Shown piece after piece: positions 1 through 9,014 of a stretch of 64,000 nucleotides of DNA. Position numbers and translations under genes: made by a program. The stretch comes from DATFJT01 sp965230755. Lineage in GTDB: Bacteria; Bacteroidota; Bacteroidia; Chitinophagales; Saprospiraceae. The notes below the pieces were generated by a model that saw only the letters and a list, made by a program, of their open reading frames with translations, was not told where the DNA came from and ran no database searches. Every line of letters begins with the position of its first letter. Position 1 is the first letter of the stretch. The stretch is taken from assembly GCA_965230755.1 (NCBI GenBank), contig CBDDLT010000016.1, positions 124,001 to 188,000 of the forward strand, given 5' to 3'.

Positions 1-135
1 CTGCACCACCTCTTCTGACTGATCAAAATCATTTAAATGCGAAAATGCAAATCGACATAGGGGACTGTAGTTTTCGCGAAAGAAATTCTCGAAATCCTTT
101 TTACTACCGAACGGATTCAGTGGTTTTTTGGTCAT
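1..135 (-). CDS. ECF-type RNA polymerase sigma factor, N-terminal fragment
   Basis: The first 45 codons of a gene that runs off the left edge. The translation begins MTKKPLNPFGSKKDFENFF and continues with RENYSPLCRFAFSHLNDFDQSEEVVQ, which resembles sigma-70 region 2 of ECF factors (an F..Y..L..FA..... pattern, then an acidic stretch before the EEVVQ-like helix). ECF factors direct RNA polymerase to stress or surface-function promoters and in Bacteroidota often act with anti-sigma/FecR proteins; no partner is visible here. The ATG at 133-135 is preceded by a good promoter at 173-201. Only region 2 is visible, so the subgroup cannot be given. Confidence 0.75.
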   Translation of the reverse strand, partial: MTKKPLNPFGSKKDFENFFRENYSPLCRFAFSHLNDFDQSEEVVQ

Positions 136-172
136 TTATCTGATGCGATCGCTTAATTAATTATCCAATGAT

Positions 173-201
173 CAAAATTATATTTTTTTGACGCAATCAA
201 A
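173..201 (-). promoter_or_regulatory. Bacteroidota-type promoter of the sigma factor gene
   Basis: Read on the minus strand, TTTG (198-201) is followed after 17 bases by TAATTTTG (173-180), matching the TTTG-N17-21-TAnnTTTG consensus of the primary sigma factor in this phylum. It lies about 37 bases before the sigma factor ATG. Confidence 0.55.
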
Positions 202-303
202 GCACTGATCTTGATCAAAAGCTTGTAAATTCGTCGCCATTAAACCCAGATTATATTCATCCTGACATAATAAACCAGGAACAATAAGCATTATCTGTTT
301 GCA

Positions 304-753
304 ATGAAATTCAGAAAAATAACGATCATTTTGCTGTTTATGGGGATATCCATAATTTCAGTAAGTGCACAAGGTGTTGTCGAAGTCTGGCAAGACCTGG
401 CAGATGTCAGCTATGAAGACAGGTTTAGCGAAATACTTGGATTCGATATAGAATTCCCCGTATTTGGAAAGAAACCAAAAGACCTGGAAGGTGAAGAAAT
501 CACCATCAAAGGCTATATCGTTCCCCTTGAAGGTTTTGGTGCCCACAAGGAATTCATCTTGTCCTCCTTACCATACAACATGTGTTTCTTCTGTGGAGGG
601 GCAGGCCCCGAGACAGTTATGGAAGTTTACGCTAAGGAAAAAATTCAATACAGTGCACAGCCCATCACCATAAAGGGTAGGCTAGCGCTGAACGACGATG
701 ACGTCAACAGGTTAATGTACCTGTTATTCGACGCTAGTCTAGTTCAAGAATAA
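304..753 (+). CDS. Small exported protein, DUF3299-like
   Basis: A 149-residue protein with a clear signal peptide (MKFRKITIILLFMGISIISVSAQ, cleavage after about residue 22), so it is probably periplasmic. The mature part contains an 'IKGYIVPLE' strand and a later 'ITIKGRL' strand, typical of a small beta-rich OB-like fold, with a Cys pair in MCFFCGGAGPETV (about residues 94-106). This resembles the DUF3299 group, whose biochemical role is unknown; the Cys pair could bind metal or form a disulfide (inference). It stands alone between a divergent sigma factor gene and a convergent membrane protein gene. The start is the ATG directly before the signal peptide. Confidence 0.7.
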   Translation: MKFRKITIILLFMGISIISVSAQGVVEVWQDLADVSYEDRFSEILGFDIEFPVFGKKPKDLEGEEITIKGYIVPLEGFGAHKEFILSSLPYNMCFFCGGAGPETVMEVYAKEKIQYSAQPITIKGRLALNDDDVNRLMYLLFDASLVQE

Positions 754-759
754 TTGGAA

Positions 760-1008
760 TTATCGCTTAAGCAAAGAGGCTATAAAAAGAACAACTGCTG
801 CTCCAATACCTCCAGTAAGAATATCACTTATTACCCCACTACCAAGGCTTACACCCAGTGTTCCCAATAACCAATTACCGACAAATCCACCGATGATACC
901 GATAATAATATTCCACAATAAACCAAAACCTCCTCCTTTCATCAAGTTACCTGCTAACCATCCAGCAACGGCTCCCACTAGTATTGCGTAAATAAGTCCC
1001 GATCCCAT
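760..1008 (-). CDS. GlsB/YeaQ/YmgE family stress-response membrane protein
   Basis: An 82-residue, very hydrophobic and glycine-rich protein (MGSGLIYAILVGAVAGWLAGNLMKGGGFG...). The 'GAxAGWLAGxLMKGGGFG' start and three predicted membrane helices are typical of the transglycosylase-associated/GlsB family, which is induced by stress in several bacteria, with unknown mechanism. I chose the ATG at 1008 rather than 1041, because the extra 11 residues (MKKFLILNEKI) are not part of the family and the family start is MG-S-G. The gene converges with the exported protein gene ending at 753. Confidence 0.85.
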   Translation of the reverse strand: MGSGLIYAILVGAVAGWLAGNLMKGGGFGLLWNIIIGIIGGFVGNWLLGTLGVSLGSGVISDILTGGIGAAVVLFIASLLKR

Positions 1009-1151
1009 AATTTTCTCATTTAATATTAAAAACTTCTTCAATATAACGAGAAATCACGCCCTGTCAAAATAATCTATAACCCAATTAAAAACACATAGAA
1101 ACTCTAATTATGTTTTTTCAGAATACCAGAAGACTTATATATTGATAGAAT

Positions 1152-1165
1152 CACGGTTTACCGTG
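1152..1165. repeat. Short hairpin in gene-free stretch 1009-1280
   Basis: CACGGTTTACCGTG forms a 6-bp stem with a 2-base centre. The surrounding 1009-1280 interval holds no gene that I can support; besides this hairpin it carries the dispersed repeat copies described at 1224 and 1289. Confidence 0.35.
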
Positions 1166-1223
1166 GACAAGCTCAATAGCTCAGAAAGGGACTTAAATAT
1201 CAAGCTAAATATAGCCTAAAGCC

Positions 1224-1246
1224 CGGACTGAGTATAGTCGAAATGC
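1224..1246. repeat. Dispersed palindromic repeat, degenerate copy
   Basis: GGACTGAGTATAGTCGAAATGCC is a decayed relative of the copy at 1289-1312 (core CTGAGYRTAGYCGAA). The core GACTGAGTATAGTC can fold back. This 'CTGAGCGTAGTCGAAG' type of repeat is widespread in intergenic DNA of Bacteroidota and other bacteria. Confidence 0.55.
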
Positions 1247-1280
1247 CAAGTTAACAAGCCCCAACGATCGGACCGAGCGC

Positions 1281-1757
1281 CTATTGGTCGGGCTGAGCGT
1301 AGCCGAAGCCCCCCACAATCTCCCCATATTCATACCCCTTACTCATACAAAATTTGATCACCTTATTTCGACGCACATATTCCTTTTCATCGCTCCATTG
1401 ATCATTTTTCCTCTCAATCCAATCCCTTAAATTTTGCGTATATATCTCCTCATCGATTTCATTCAAAGCTATTTTTATGATGTTCTGACTAACTCCTTTG
1501 AGTTTTAACTCCTTAATGATTTTAATTCTACCCCACTTTTTTTGATTGACTTTACTTCGAACAAACAATTCGGCAAACCTGGTTTCATTCAAATAATTCT
1601 CCTCTATGAGTTCTACGATAAACTCAGGTATCCAGTCTTCAGGTATGGCAATTTTCTTTAAGCGATTTTCCACTTCAAGATGAGAGCGCTCTTGATATGC
1701 ACAAAATTTTCGAATCAAAATTCTTGCCTCATCCCGTGTGACCCAGAAGTTATTCAT
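1281..1757 (-). CDS. recX: Regulatory protein RecX
   Basis: A 158-residue basic, helical protein that modulates RecA filaments. It shows the RecX pattern of tandem three-helix repeats: 'RDEARILIRKFCAYQERSHLEVENRLKK', then 'FIVELIEENYLNETRFAELFVRSKVNQKKWGRIKIIKELKLKGVS', then 'YVRRNKVIKFCMSKGYEYGEI'. The 'YLNDxRFAxxFVRxK...WGxxKIxxELxxKGI' core is diagnostic. No recA is adjacent. The last residues (GGFGYAQPDQ) are not family sequence: they are the translation of the dispersed repeat at 1289-1312 and adjoining bases, so the original C-terminus has been replaced or extended. The central domains are intact, so function is probably kept. Confidence 0.88.
   Translation of the reverse strand: MNNFWVTRDEARILIRKFCAYQERSHLEVENRLKKIAIPEDWIPEFIVELIEENYLNETRFAELFVRSKVNQKKWGRIKIIKELKLKGVSQNIIKIALNEIDEEIYTQNLRDWIERKNDQWSDEKEYVRRNKVIKFCMSKGYEYGEIVGGFGYAQPDQ
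1289..1312. repeat. Dispersed palindromic repeat inside the recX 3' end
   Basis: CGGGCTGAGCGTAGCCGAAGCCCC can fold with GGGCT paired to the later AGCCC and GGCT(GAGCGT)AGCC as an alternative stem. It is a full copy of the repeat whose degenerate copy lies at 1224-1246, and it supplies the final codons of recX. Confidence 0.7.
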
Positions 1758-1892
1758 AGTCTTACCATATATACAATTGCAAATTAAGAAATCATTAAAT
1801 TGAATCTATCATATTCAAGAATTGATTCATTTTCTTGATTTTCGAATCGTTCATCATTCATTATTTAATCTTTTAAAAAAACTATATTCTTT

Positions 1893-2705
1893 ATGGAATG
1901 GTTAGATCCACAGTATTTGGCTTCTTTAGCACAGACGTACGCACCAAAAGTTTTAGGTGCTATTCTCACTCTTATTATCGGTTTCTGGGTAGCGGGGATG
2001 ATAAGCAGGGCTTTCAAAAAAATATTGCTTAGACGAAATGTCGACGAATCTATTGCTCCTTTTTTGAGTTCTTTGGTCAGTGTTGGACTTAAAGTATTGG
2101 TTCTTCTTTCTGTCGCCGGTATGTTTGGCATTGAAACTACTTCATTTATTGCCGTCTTTAGTGCTTTGGCTTTTGCAATTGGAATGGCGCTCCAAGGATC
2201 TTTGGGTCATTTCGCAAGTGGAGTACTAATTCTTGTATTCAAGCCATACAAAGTTGGCGATCTTGTAGAAATAGGAGGGGGGCAAGTTGGTGCCGTTAAA
2301 GAGATTCAAATATTCAATACCGTATTAGAGACTTTGGATAACAAAAGAATCATCGTTCCCAATGGAGTAGTTACGAGCAATGTAATTACCAATATCTCAG
2401 GACAAGGAACCATCGGTGTAGAATTATCCTATGGCATCGGTTACGATGACGATATCGATCTAGCCAGAGCAACAATTCTGGAAGTAGGAAAATCCTGCCC
2501 TTATATTCTGGACGATCCGGCCCAAGGCGTTGTTGTTGCCGAACATGGTGATAGTGCAGTGATGCTGGCGACTAGGCCATTTTGCCAAAGTGAGCACTAT
2601 TGGGACACTTATTTCTACATGCAAGAAGAAGTAAAAAAAGCGTTTGATCGAAAAGGAATCAGCATTCCATATCCACAAATGGATATGCACCAGAAAGGGG
2701 AGTAA
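1893..2705 (+). CDS. MscS-family small-conductance mechanosensitive channel
   Basis: A 270-residue inner-membrane channel of minimal MscS size. Three membrane helices occupy about residues 18-42, 58-80 and 86-115; the third is the Gly/Ala-rich pore helix (FIAVFSALAFAIGMALQGSLGHFASGVLILVFKPYKVGD) that ends in the conserved 'FKPYKVGDLVEIGG' start of the beta domain. The cytoplasmic part includes 'NKRIIVPNGVVTSNVITNIS', another family signature, and ends at 'KGISIPYPQMDMH'. Such channels open under membrane tension and release solutes on osmotic downshift. The gene stands alone, diverging from recX. Confidence 0.93.
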   Translation: MEWLDPQYLASLAQTYAPKVLGAILTLIIGFWVAGMISRAFKKILLRRNVDESIAPFLSSLVSVGLKVLVLLSVAGMFGIETTSFIAVFSALAFAIGMALQGSLGHFASGVLILVFKPYKVGDLVEIGGGQVGAVKEIQIFNTVLETLDNKRIIVPNGVVTSNVITNISGQGTIGVELSYGIGYDDDIDLARATILEVGKSCPYILDDPAQGVVVAEHGDSAVMLATRPFCQSEHYWDTYFYMQEEVKKAFDRKGISIPYPQMDMHQKGE

Positions 2706-2781
2706 ATGAATAATTAAAAATTAATAATTTATTATTCCACCCTCTTGATCCCTCACTTAGGAGCGACAATGAAACCAATTT

Positions 2782-2878
2782 CCCCCTTGAGGGGGCCAAG
2801 GGGGTGGACCTAACTAAAATATTTTCTTTTTTGGAAAAATCCTCTTCCAGCTAAGAACACCTCGGGGTGGACCTAACT
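2782..2878. repeat. Intergenic repeat remnant
   Basis: CCCCCTTGAGGGGG (2782-2795) forms a hairpin and is followed by GGGTGGACCTAACT at 2802-2815, which recurs exactly at 2865-2878; a weaker third copy (GCGGATCTAAC) lies near 2892. I see no coding frame between 2706 and 2912. The sequence looks like decayed copies of a non-coding repeat. Confidence 0.5.
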
Positions 2879-2912
2879 GAATTATTTCGATGCGGATCTA
2901 ACAAACCACAGC

Positions 2913-3266
2913 CTATCCGATCCTAAACCTCAAAGCCAACGAACTAATATTATACCTAACATTCTTCGTCGTAAACTCCTCCTTCCTAAATCGATACCCC
3001 AGAAATCCCTGACAAGAACTACAAAAACACTCCTCCTTTTGCGACTTCTGATCAAGGACAATATTTACGGCATTGGGAAAACTCTCATCAAAACACGGCC
3101 ACCCTGATCCGGAATGAAATTTGGACGAAGAGGCAAACAAGTCTAAACCGCACTGACGACAGCAGTATTTTCCTTCATCTTCATGCAAGTAATAGGCATT
3201 CAGAAAAGGAGCTTCCATTTGCTTTTTCACCATCACTGCACTTTCTTTTTCCGACAACTTTTTCAT
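2913..3266 (-). CDS. MsrB-fold protein lacking the catalytic residues
   Basis: A 117-residue homologue of methionine-R-sulfoxide reductase B. Both zinc-binding pairs are present (CRQC and CSSC), as are the fold motifs 'GKYCCRQCGLDLFASSSKFHSGSGWPCF' and 'SLALRF'. The active-site segments are altered: family HLGHVF reads FLGYRF (both His lost) and family RYCINS reads RYNISS (catalytic Cys and the Asn both replaced). The codon at the Cys position is AAT, so it is not selenocysteine. No visible Cys can substitute at that position. It is therefore unlikely to reduce methionine sulfoxide by the usual mechanism; a binding role is inference. An intact MsrB domain is encoded at 45689. Confidence 0.75.
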   Translation of the reverse strand: MKKLSEKESAVMVKKQMEAPFLNAYYLHEDEGKYCCRQCGLDLFASSSKFHSGSGWPCFDESFPNAVNIVLDQKSQKEECFCSSCQGFLGYRFRKEEFTTKNVRYNISSLALRFRIG

Positions 3267-3482
3267 TTCGATACTCTTCTGATTAGCTTATAAACCAAAT
3301 AATTCCGGCATGAGTTCACTGTAAAATTTTGATCTAAAAGCTTTAAAATTTTGGGATGTCAAAAATTCGTGCTTATTTCGCGCAAATAAACAAGACAAAT
3401 GACCAAACCTTTAATTCTAAACGACCAGTCTTAAGAAGACATTAACTACGATAACACAATATAATGTATCCTTTTTACGTAA

Positions 3483-3512
3483 TTTGTGTCCCAATAATAT
3501 AATATACATTTG
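3483..3512 (+). promoter_or_regulatory. Bacteroidota-type promoter of the surface lipoprotein
   Basis: TTTG at 3483-3486 and TACATTTG at 3505-3512, with an 18-base spacer, match TTTG-N17-21-TAnnTTTG. The ATG follows 18 bases after the second element, giving a short leader. Confidence 0.65.
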
Positions 3513-3530
3513 TGAAACTAATTTATTGAT

Positions 3531-4760
3531 ATGAAAAATTTGTTTTTTATTTATTTGGCCATCATTTCTCTAGGAATGATCACTTTGACTTCCTGTGGCG
3601 ATGATGAGAATGCCACCGATCCGGATGCACCGATCCTTACTGCTGGAACCACAAGCGCAGAAGTAGCGGTAGGTACATTTGCTACTTTCGACATCACCGG
3701 TGCAGTTGGAAAAGAAAACCTAAGAAGTGTAACTGTTGCAGTTGACGGATTAACTGCTAGTGTTTCTGACGTTACTTGGGATGGAGCAAGCATTGGAAAC
3801 AACCCATTATTGTTATTTGCTCCTGATACAGAAGGATTTACAAAAACAATTGGATTTTTAGCACCTTCTACTGCTGGTACTTCTTTCACGTACACAGTGA
3901 CTTTGACGGATGAAGCTAATTTGACGGATGTTGTTACTTTTGAAGTTTCTACTCCTGAAGTTACTACAACTTTAGATTTTGAGTTTGACAGAGAGCCAGG
4001 GTCTAATTTCTTTTCAGTATCCGCAGCTACCGATAAAGTAATTGTTAGATTCAATGCAACTCAAGGACCTTCTCCTTTATCTACCATTTCAATCACGAGA
4101 AACAGTGTCCTTGTTGACAACGCGGATCTTTTGTGGCCAGATGCAAGTGGAACAGCTAACAACCCTTATACTTTGGTTGATGGTGAAAAAACTGGATTAA
4201 GCGAATTTTCTATTGCTTTCCAAACTCCACCAAGTTCTGGAACTACTTATTCTTATACAATCACACTTGAAGATGAAAGCGGTGCTACTTCTAGCTTGAG
4301 CTTGGATGTTGACAGATTGGAAGATCTTGATGGTCCTTTCAGTGGACAGTTCTATCACATGGCTGGTGCAACTGGTTGTACTGGTGGATATGATTTAGTG
4401 AATGACGCAGATGTATCTTCTTCTGGTTCTGATGCAGACAGAGATATGTTGAATACAGATACTGGTGGAAATGCCTTTACAGGAAGTTGGGAAGCTCAGA
4501 ATGCTACAACTTATGTTAAAGATAACACTGGTAACTTGAACTTGACGAGCACTAAAGCTGCAGCAATGGAAATCTATGATTTAGGAACTCCAGCTGCTAG
4601 CGTAGCAAGTCCTGTTGCAGGTGATATTTATGTTGCTAAATTGAGAGGAGGTGATGACTTCGCTATCATTCAGATAGATTCGAATGACTCAACGGACAAT
4701 AGCTGTAACATGAGCACAGGTAATAGAGGTAAGATTTCTTTTACTTATTACAAAGGATAA
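3531..4760 (+). CDS. Surface lipoprotein with two Ig-like repeats
   Basis: A 409-residue lipoprotein: signal peptide, lipobox LTSC with the lipid-bearing Cys at residue 22, then an acidic GDDE stretch of the kind that often directs surface export in this phylum. Two related beta-sandwich repeats follow (about 35-146 and 150-262); each contains '.S.T...V...D..W.......NP..L' and ends in 'GTSFTYTVTLTDE' or 'GTTYSYTITLEDE'. A C-terminal domain (about 270-409) ends in 'GKISFTYYKG'. I do not recognise a specific function. It is rich in Thr, Ser, Asp and Gly and low in Lys, as expected for an exposed adhesin-like protein. It has its own promoter and terminator. Confidence 0.8.
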   Translation: MKNLFFIYLAIISLGMITLTSCGDDENATDPDAPILTAGTTSAEVAVGTFATFDITGAVGKENLRSVTVAVDGLTASVSDVTWDGASIGNNPLLLFAPDTEGFTKTIGFLAPSTAGTSFTYTVTLTDEANLTDVVTFEVSTPEVTTTLDFEFDREPGSNFFSVSAATDKVIVRFNATQGPSPLSTISITRNSVLVDNADLLWPDASGTANNPYTLVDGEKTGLSEFSIAFQTPPSSGTTYSYTITLEDESGATSSLSLDVDRLEDLDGPFSGQFYHMAGATGCTGGYDLVNDADVSSSGSDADRDMLNTDTGGNAFTGSWEAQNATTYVKDNTGNLNLTSTKAAAMEIYDLGTPAASVASPVAGDIYVAKLRGGDDFAIIQIDSNDSTDNSCNMSTGNRGKISFTYYKG

Positions 4761-4786
4761 TCGAAAACATAACAGAATTAAAAAAA

Positions 4787-4813
4787 GCCGCTCCATATGG
4801 AGTGGCTTTTTTG
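4787..4813. terminator. Bidirectional intrinsic terminator
   Basis: A 10-base arm (GCCGCTCCAT, 4787-4796) pairs with ATGGAGTGGC (4797-4806) apart from one wobble, with A-rich sequence before and a T run after, so it can serve both the lipoprotein gene and the convergent metallopeptidase gene. Confidence 0.85.
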
Positions 4814-4816
4814 TTT

Positions 4817-5551
4817 TTAAAACTCAACATTTCTTCCCTCTTTCTTCAACCATCTTTCCGCCTCCTTATACCCAGGCAAAGCGGACTCAACTAAATTCCA
4901 AAAAGCAGAAGAGTGATTCATCTCCTTCAGGTGCGCCAATTCATGAACGATGATATACTCTCGAATTGAATTAGGCAACAACAATACTCTCGTTGATAAA
5001 TTGATATTTTGTTTCGTAGAGCAACTTCCCCAATTGCTTTTGTTGTACTTCAATCGAATGTCTTTGTACTCAAAACCGAAGTACCTACGATTAATCTCAG
5101 CTACCTCTGTTTTAATATCCTCTTTGTAGTACTTCGCGAATACCCTGCTTTTTAATTTCGGAAGAACTTCAAATATTTCGTCATTGGGATACTTGATGAT
5201 CAACTGCTTATTTTCGGGATCCAAAGCCAAATGATGGTTTTTCCGATTCGGTTCTGGGTATAATATCTGCTCATAGTGGACCCCCATAACCTGGATGATG
5301 GTTCCGTTCGATAAGCGCTTAGGTGCAAATCTCGATCTTATAGCATCTGATTTCAGCAATTGTTTTCGAATCCAATCTTCGAAATTCACATGTTCCCGTT
5401 CTATCCTACGCTTGGAAAACCAAAATGGTAACCTTAAAATTCCTTGGGTTCGAGCGATACTCATTCGAACACTTTGCCTTTTCTCCAAATAAATAGAGTA
5501 AGGCAACACTACTTCATCGAAGCGAAACTTGTCCTTGTATATAATGGGCAT
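4817..5551 (-). CDS. YgjP-like (DUF45) M48-type metallopeptidase domain protein
   Basis: A 244-residue cytosolic protein. Near the C-terminus 'YIIVHELAHLKEMNHSSAFWNLVE' (about residues 199-222) gives the HExxH zinc motif with a third ligand His in 'NHSSAFW', the hallmark of the YgjP/SprT-like gluzincin group. The preceding 'YNKSNWGSCSTKQNINLSTRVLLLP' is the equally conserved 'RWGSCs..g.i.lN..L...P' strand. Family function is poorly defined. Its ATG overlaps the serC stop by one base (TAATG), indicating translational coupling. Confidence 0.88.
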   Translation of the reverse strand: MPIIYKDKFRFDEVVLPYSIYLEKRQSVRMSIARTQGILRLPFWFSKRRIEREHVNFEDWIRKQLLKSDAIRSRFAPKRLSNGTIIQVMGVHYEQILYPEPNRKNHHLALDPENKQLIIKYPNDEIFEVLPKLKSRVFAKYYKEDIKTEVAEINRRYFGFEYKDIRLKYNKSNWGSCSTKQNINLSTRVLLLPNSIREYIIVHELAHLKEMNHSSAFWNLVESALPGYKEAERWLKKEGRNVEF

Positions 5552-6618
5552 TATGCCCTTTCATTTTCGAATTCTTGCATCGCACCAACCAAAGCCCCTA
5601 CACTCTCTTTGGAAAGAGCATTGTACATAGATGCTCGCAATCCTCCTACACTGCGATGTCCTTTGAGTCCAACACAGCCCAATTCCTCGGCTTTAGACAA
5701 GAATACCGGCAATAGGGATTCATCCTTTAACTTAAACGTGGCATTCATCATACTTCGATCTTCCTCGTTTACCAATCCTTCGAACAAAGTATTTCGATCT
5801 ATTTCATTGTAAAGTAAGTCGGCCTTCGCTTTATTGTGTTGATGCATAGCTTCAAGCCCACCGGATTCCATAATCCATTCCATGGTCAACATAGAAACAT
5901 AGATGGGAAATACGGGAGGAGTATTGAACATGCTTCCCTTACTAATATGGGTTTGATAATTCAACATGGTCGGAATTTCTCTCTCCACCTTGCCCAATAA
6001 ATCTTTCTTCACAATTACTAATGTCATTCCCGCCGGCCCAATATTTTTCTGAGCTCCGGCATAGATAAGATCAAAATCAGAAAAATTCATTGGTCGCGAA
6101 AATATATCTGAAGACATATCGCATACAAGTGGAGCTTCAACATTAGGGAAATTGTGGTATTGAGAACCCGTTACTGTATTGTTACTAGTTATATGTAGAT
6201 AACTCGAATTAGCGTTTAGTTCAAAAGACTTGGGGATGTAAGCATACTTATCCTCTTTCGAAGAAGCCACAACTTCTGTTTGACCAAACATATTTGCTTC
6301 CTTGATCGCATTGGCAGCCCATCTTCCCGTATCCACATAAGAGGCAATCCCATTCGAACTAAGTATATTCATAGGAATCATGTAGAATTGGCTACTTGCT
6401 CCGCCCGTAAGAAATAGAACAGCATAGTCATCTCCAAGTCCCGTCAAATTGTGAACATGTTGAGTAACCCTTTCCATTACTTCCGTGAACTCAGGTCCTC
6501 TATGAGATAATTCGAGCAATGATCTACCGCAATCCATATACTCTATACAAGCCTCTGAAGCTTTCTTAAAAACTGGTTTAGGCAAGATCGCCGGGCCGGC
6601 ACTAAAATTGTGTTTCAT
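5551..6618 (-). CDS. serC: Phosphoserine aminotransferase
   Basis: A 355-residue PLP enzyme that converts 3-phosphohydroxypyruvate and glutamate to phosphoserine in serine synthesis. The start 'MKHNFSAGPAILPKPV' and 'LLELSHRGPEF' are family signatures; the PLP lysine is in 'DLIYAGAQKNIGPAGMTLV' (about residue 191). The protein ends in '..RSVGGLRASMYNALS', the substrate-binding arginine region. Length and motifs are complete. It is followed, with a one-base overlap, by the DUF45 metallopeptidase gene. A short phosphoglycerate dehydrogenase (56212) that could supply the previous step lies elsewhere in the window. Confidence 0.96.
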   Translation of the reverse strand: MKHNFSAGPAILPKPVFKKASEACIEYMDCGRSLLELSHRGPEFTEVMERVTQHVHNLTGLGDDYAVLFLTGGASSQFYMIPMNILSSNGIASYVDTGRWAANAIKEANMFGQTEVVASSKEDKYAYIPKSFELNANSSYLHITSNNTVTGSQYHNFPNVEAPLVCDMSSDIFSRPMNFSDFDLIYAGAQKNIGPAGMTLVIVKKDLLGKVEREIPTMLNYQTHISKGSMFNTPPVFPIYVSMLTMEWIMESGGLEAMHQHNKAKADLLYNEIDRNTLFEGLVNEEDRSMMNATFKLKDESLLPVFLSKAEELGCVGLKGHRSVGGLRASMYNALSKESVGALVGAMQEFENERA

Positions 6619-6816
6619 CTATATAATTTCTAAACTCTAAAATTCAAAGAGGGTAAAGATAATGCTTATTAAAATCCTCCGTATTTATTGCGCGTTAAAT
6701 ATCCATATTAATTGCTTCATTTATCAATATTAATTGGTCAAATTGCCCTGTTCTCGGGCAATCCCGAACCGCCCAAATTTTATTTTGCAATCTGCTAAAA
6801 ATATTTTTCAAAATAG

Positions 6817-6847
6817 TTGTGAAAGATGATAGGTTGGTGTATCTTTG
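6817..6847 (+). promoter_or_regulatory. rRNA operon promoter
   Basis: TTG at 6817-6819 and TATCTTTG at 6840-6847 (20-base spacer) match the phylum consensus, about 200 bases before mature 16S. The stretch 6619-7042 contains no supported gene; it holds this promoter and the leader with the 16S processing arm. Confidence 0.65.
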
Positions 6848-6914
6848 CGATCCCTTTTGTGGTTTGGTGTTGTCGGATAATGGGGTACAGAAGGGTTGAA
6901 AGAAGAAGATCATT

Positions 6915-6937
6915 GACAGTTGGGCAGCAAGAAAAAT
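6915..6937 (+). other. 5' arm of the 16S precursor processing stem
   Basis: The leader sequence starting GACAGTTGGGCAGC pairs with 8599-8617 (ATTTTTCTTGCCCACTGTC) over about 19 base pairs with a small bulge. Such stems bring the ends of pre-16S together and are the usual RNase III target. Confidence 0.7.
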
Positions 6938-7042
6938 GCTGAGTAAGGAAGAAAGAAGAGAAGAGTTAAATTAATTATGGAAAAACGTTTATGAAGTTGG
7001 TTAATGCTTAGGTATTGACTGATGGAAATAGATAAAGATTTT

Positions 7043-8554
<1,512 letters not shown>

Positions 8555-8598
8555 TAGAGAATAACTCTTCCTATCTATCACAAAATCCATACTCCAAA

Positions 8599-8617
8599 AT
8601 TTTTCTTGCCCACTGTC
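8599..8617 (+). other. 3' arm of the 16S precursor processing stem
   Basis: Complementary to the leader arm at 6915-6937, as described there. It lies 45 bases after the mature 16S end. Confidence 0.7.
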
Positions 8618-8784
8618 TTTTTATAGAAATCGATAAAGCGAAACTTTTAAAAGTAATCGTTTTGCTGTAATGAATAAGTAGTCCTTTAGATCGAATATTA
8701 ATATTTATCTAAATATTGGGATTTAAAGTGCCCTTTGCTGTTGTGGTGTATTCTTACTTATAGCTCAGGGACTAATTTATTTAT

Positions 8785-8819
8785 AGTCCCGTACCTGCCT
8801 GCCGGCAGGCAGGGCTCAG
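8785..8819 (+). pseudogene. Broken 5' copy of tRNA-Ile with an inserted palindrome
   Basis: AGTCCCGTA (8785-8793) and GCTCAG (8814-8819) are the acceptor strand and D-arm start of the intact tRNA-Ile at 8895, including the preceding TAT. Between them lies a perfect 20-bp palindrome (8794-8813). After 8819 only a T-loop-like GTCGGTTCGAGT near 8839 recalls a tRNA; no anticodon arm can be folded. Confidence 0.6.
8794..8813. repeat. 20-bp perfect palindrome
   Basis: CCTGCCTGCCGGCAGGCAGG reads the same on both strands. It is G+C-rich in an AT-rich spacer and sits exactly between two tRNA-Ile fragments. Palindromes of this kind are known as dispersed elements in Bacteroidota. Confidence 0.75.
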
Positions 8820-8894
8820 AACTGAGCTTAAATTGCGTCGGTTCGAGTTTTGCGATAGGTAAGCAATGGTTACGGGAATAAATTATTACGATAT

Positions 8895-8968
8895 AGTCCC
8901 GTAGCTCAGCTGGTTAGAGCGCTACACTGATAATGTAGAGGTCGGCAGTTCAAGTCTGCCCGGGACTA
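8895..8968 (+). tRNA. tRNA-Ile (GAU)
   Basis: A 74-base cloverleaf: acceptor AGTCCCG/CGGGACT, D-arm GCTCAGCTGGTTAGAGC, anticodon arm CTACACTGATAATGTAG with anticodon GAT, T-arm GGCAGTTCAAGTCTGCC, discriminator A, and no encoded CCA. It lies in the 16S-23S spacer as usual, but the tRNA-Ala that often follows it in this phylum is absent. Confidence 0.96.
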
Positions 8969-9014
8969 CAAAAAATAACTTGTAGTCATTAAGATCAAAT
9001 TTAATTACTTAATG

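Noticed and set aside
2940..2960. Selenocysteine at the MsrB catalytic position
   Set aside because: The codon is AAT (Asn), not TGA.
6695..6913. Minus-strand frame of 72 codons before the rRNA operon
   Set aside because: It overlaps the rRNA promoter and leader and has no recognisable protein features.
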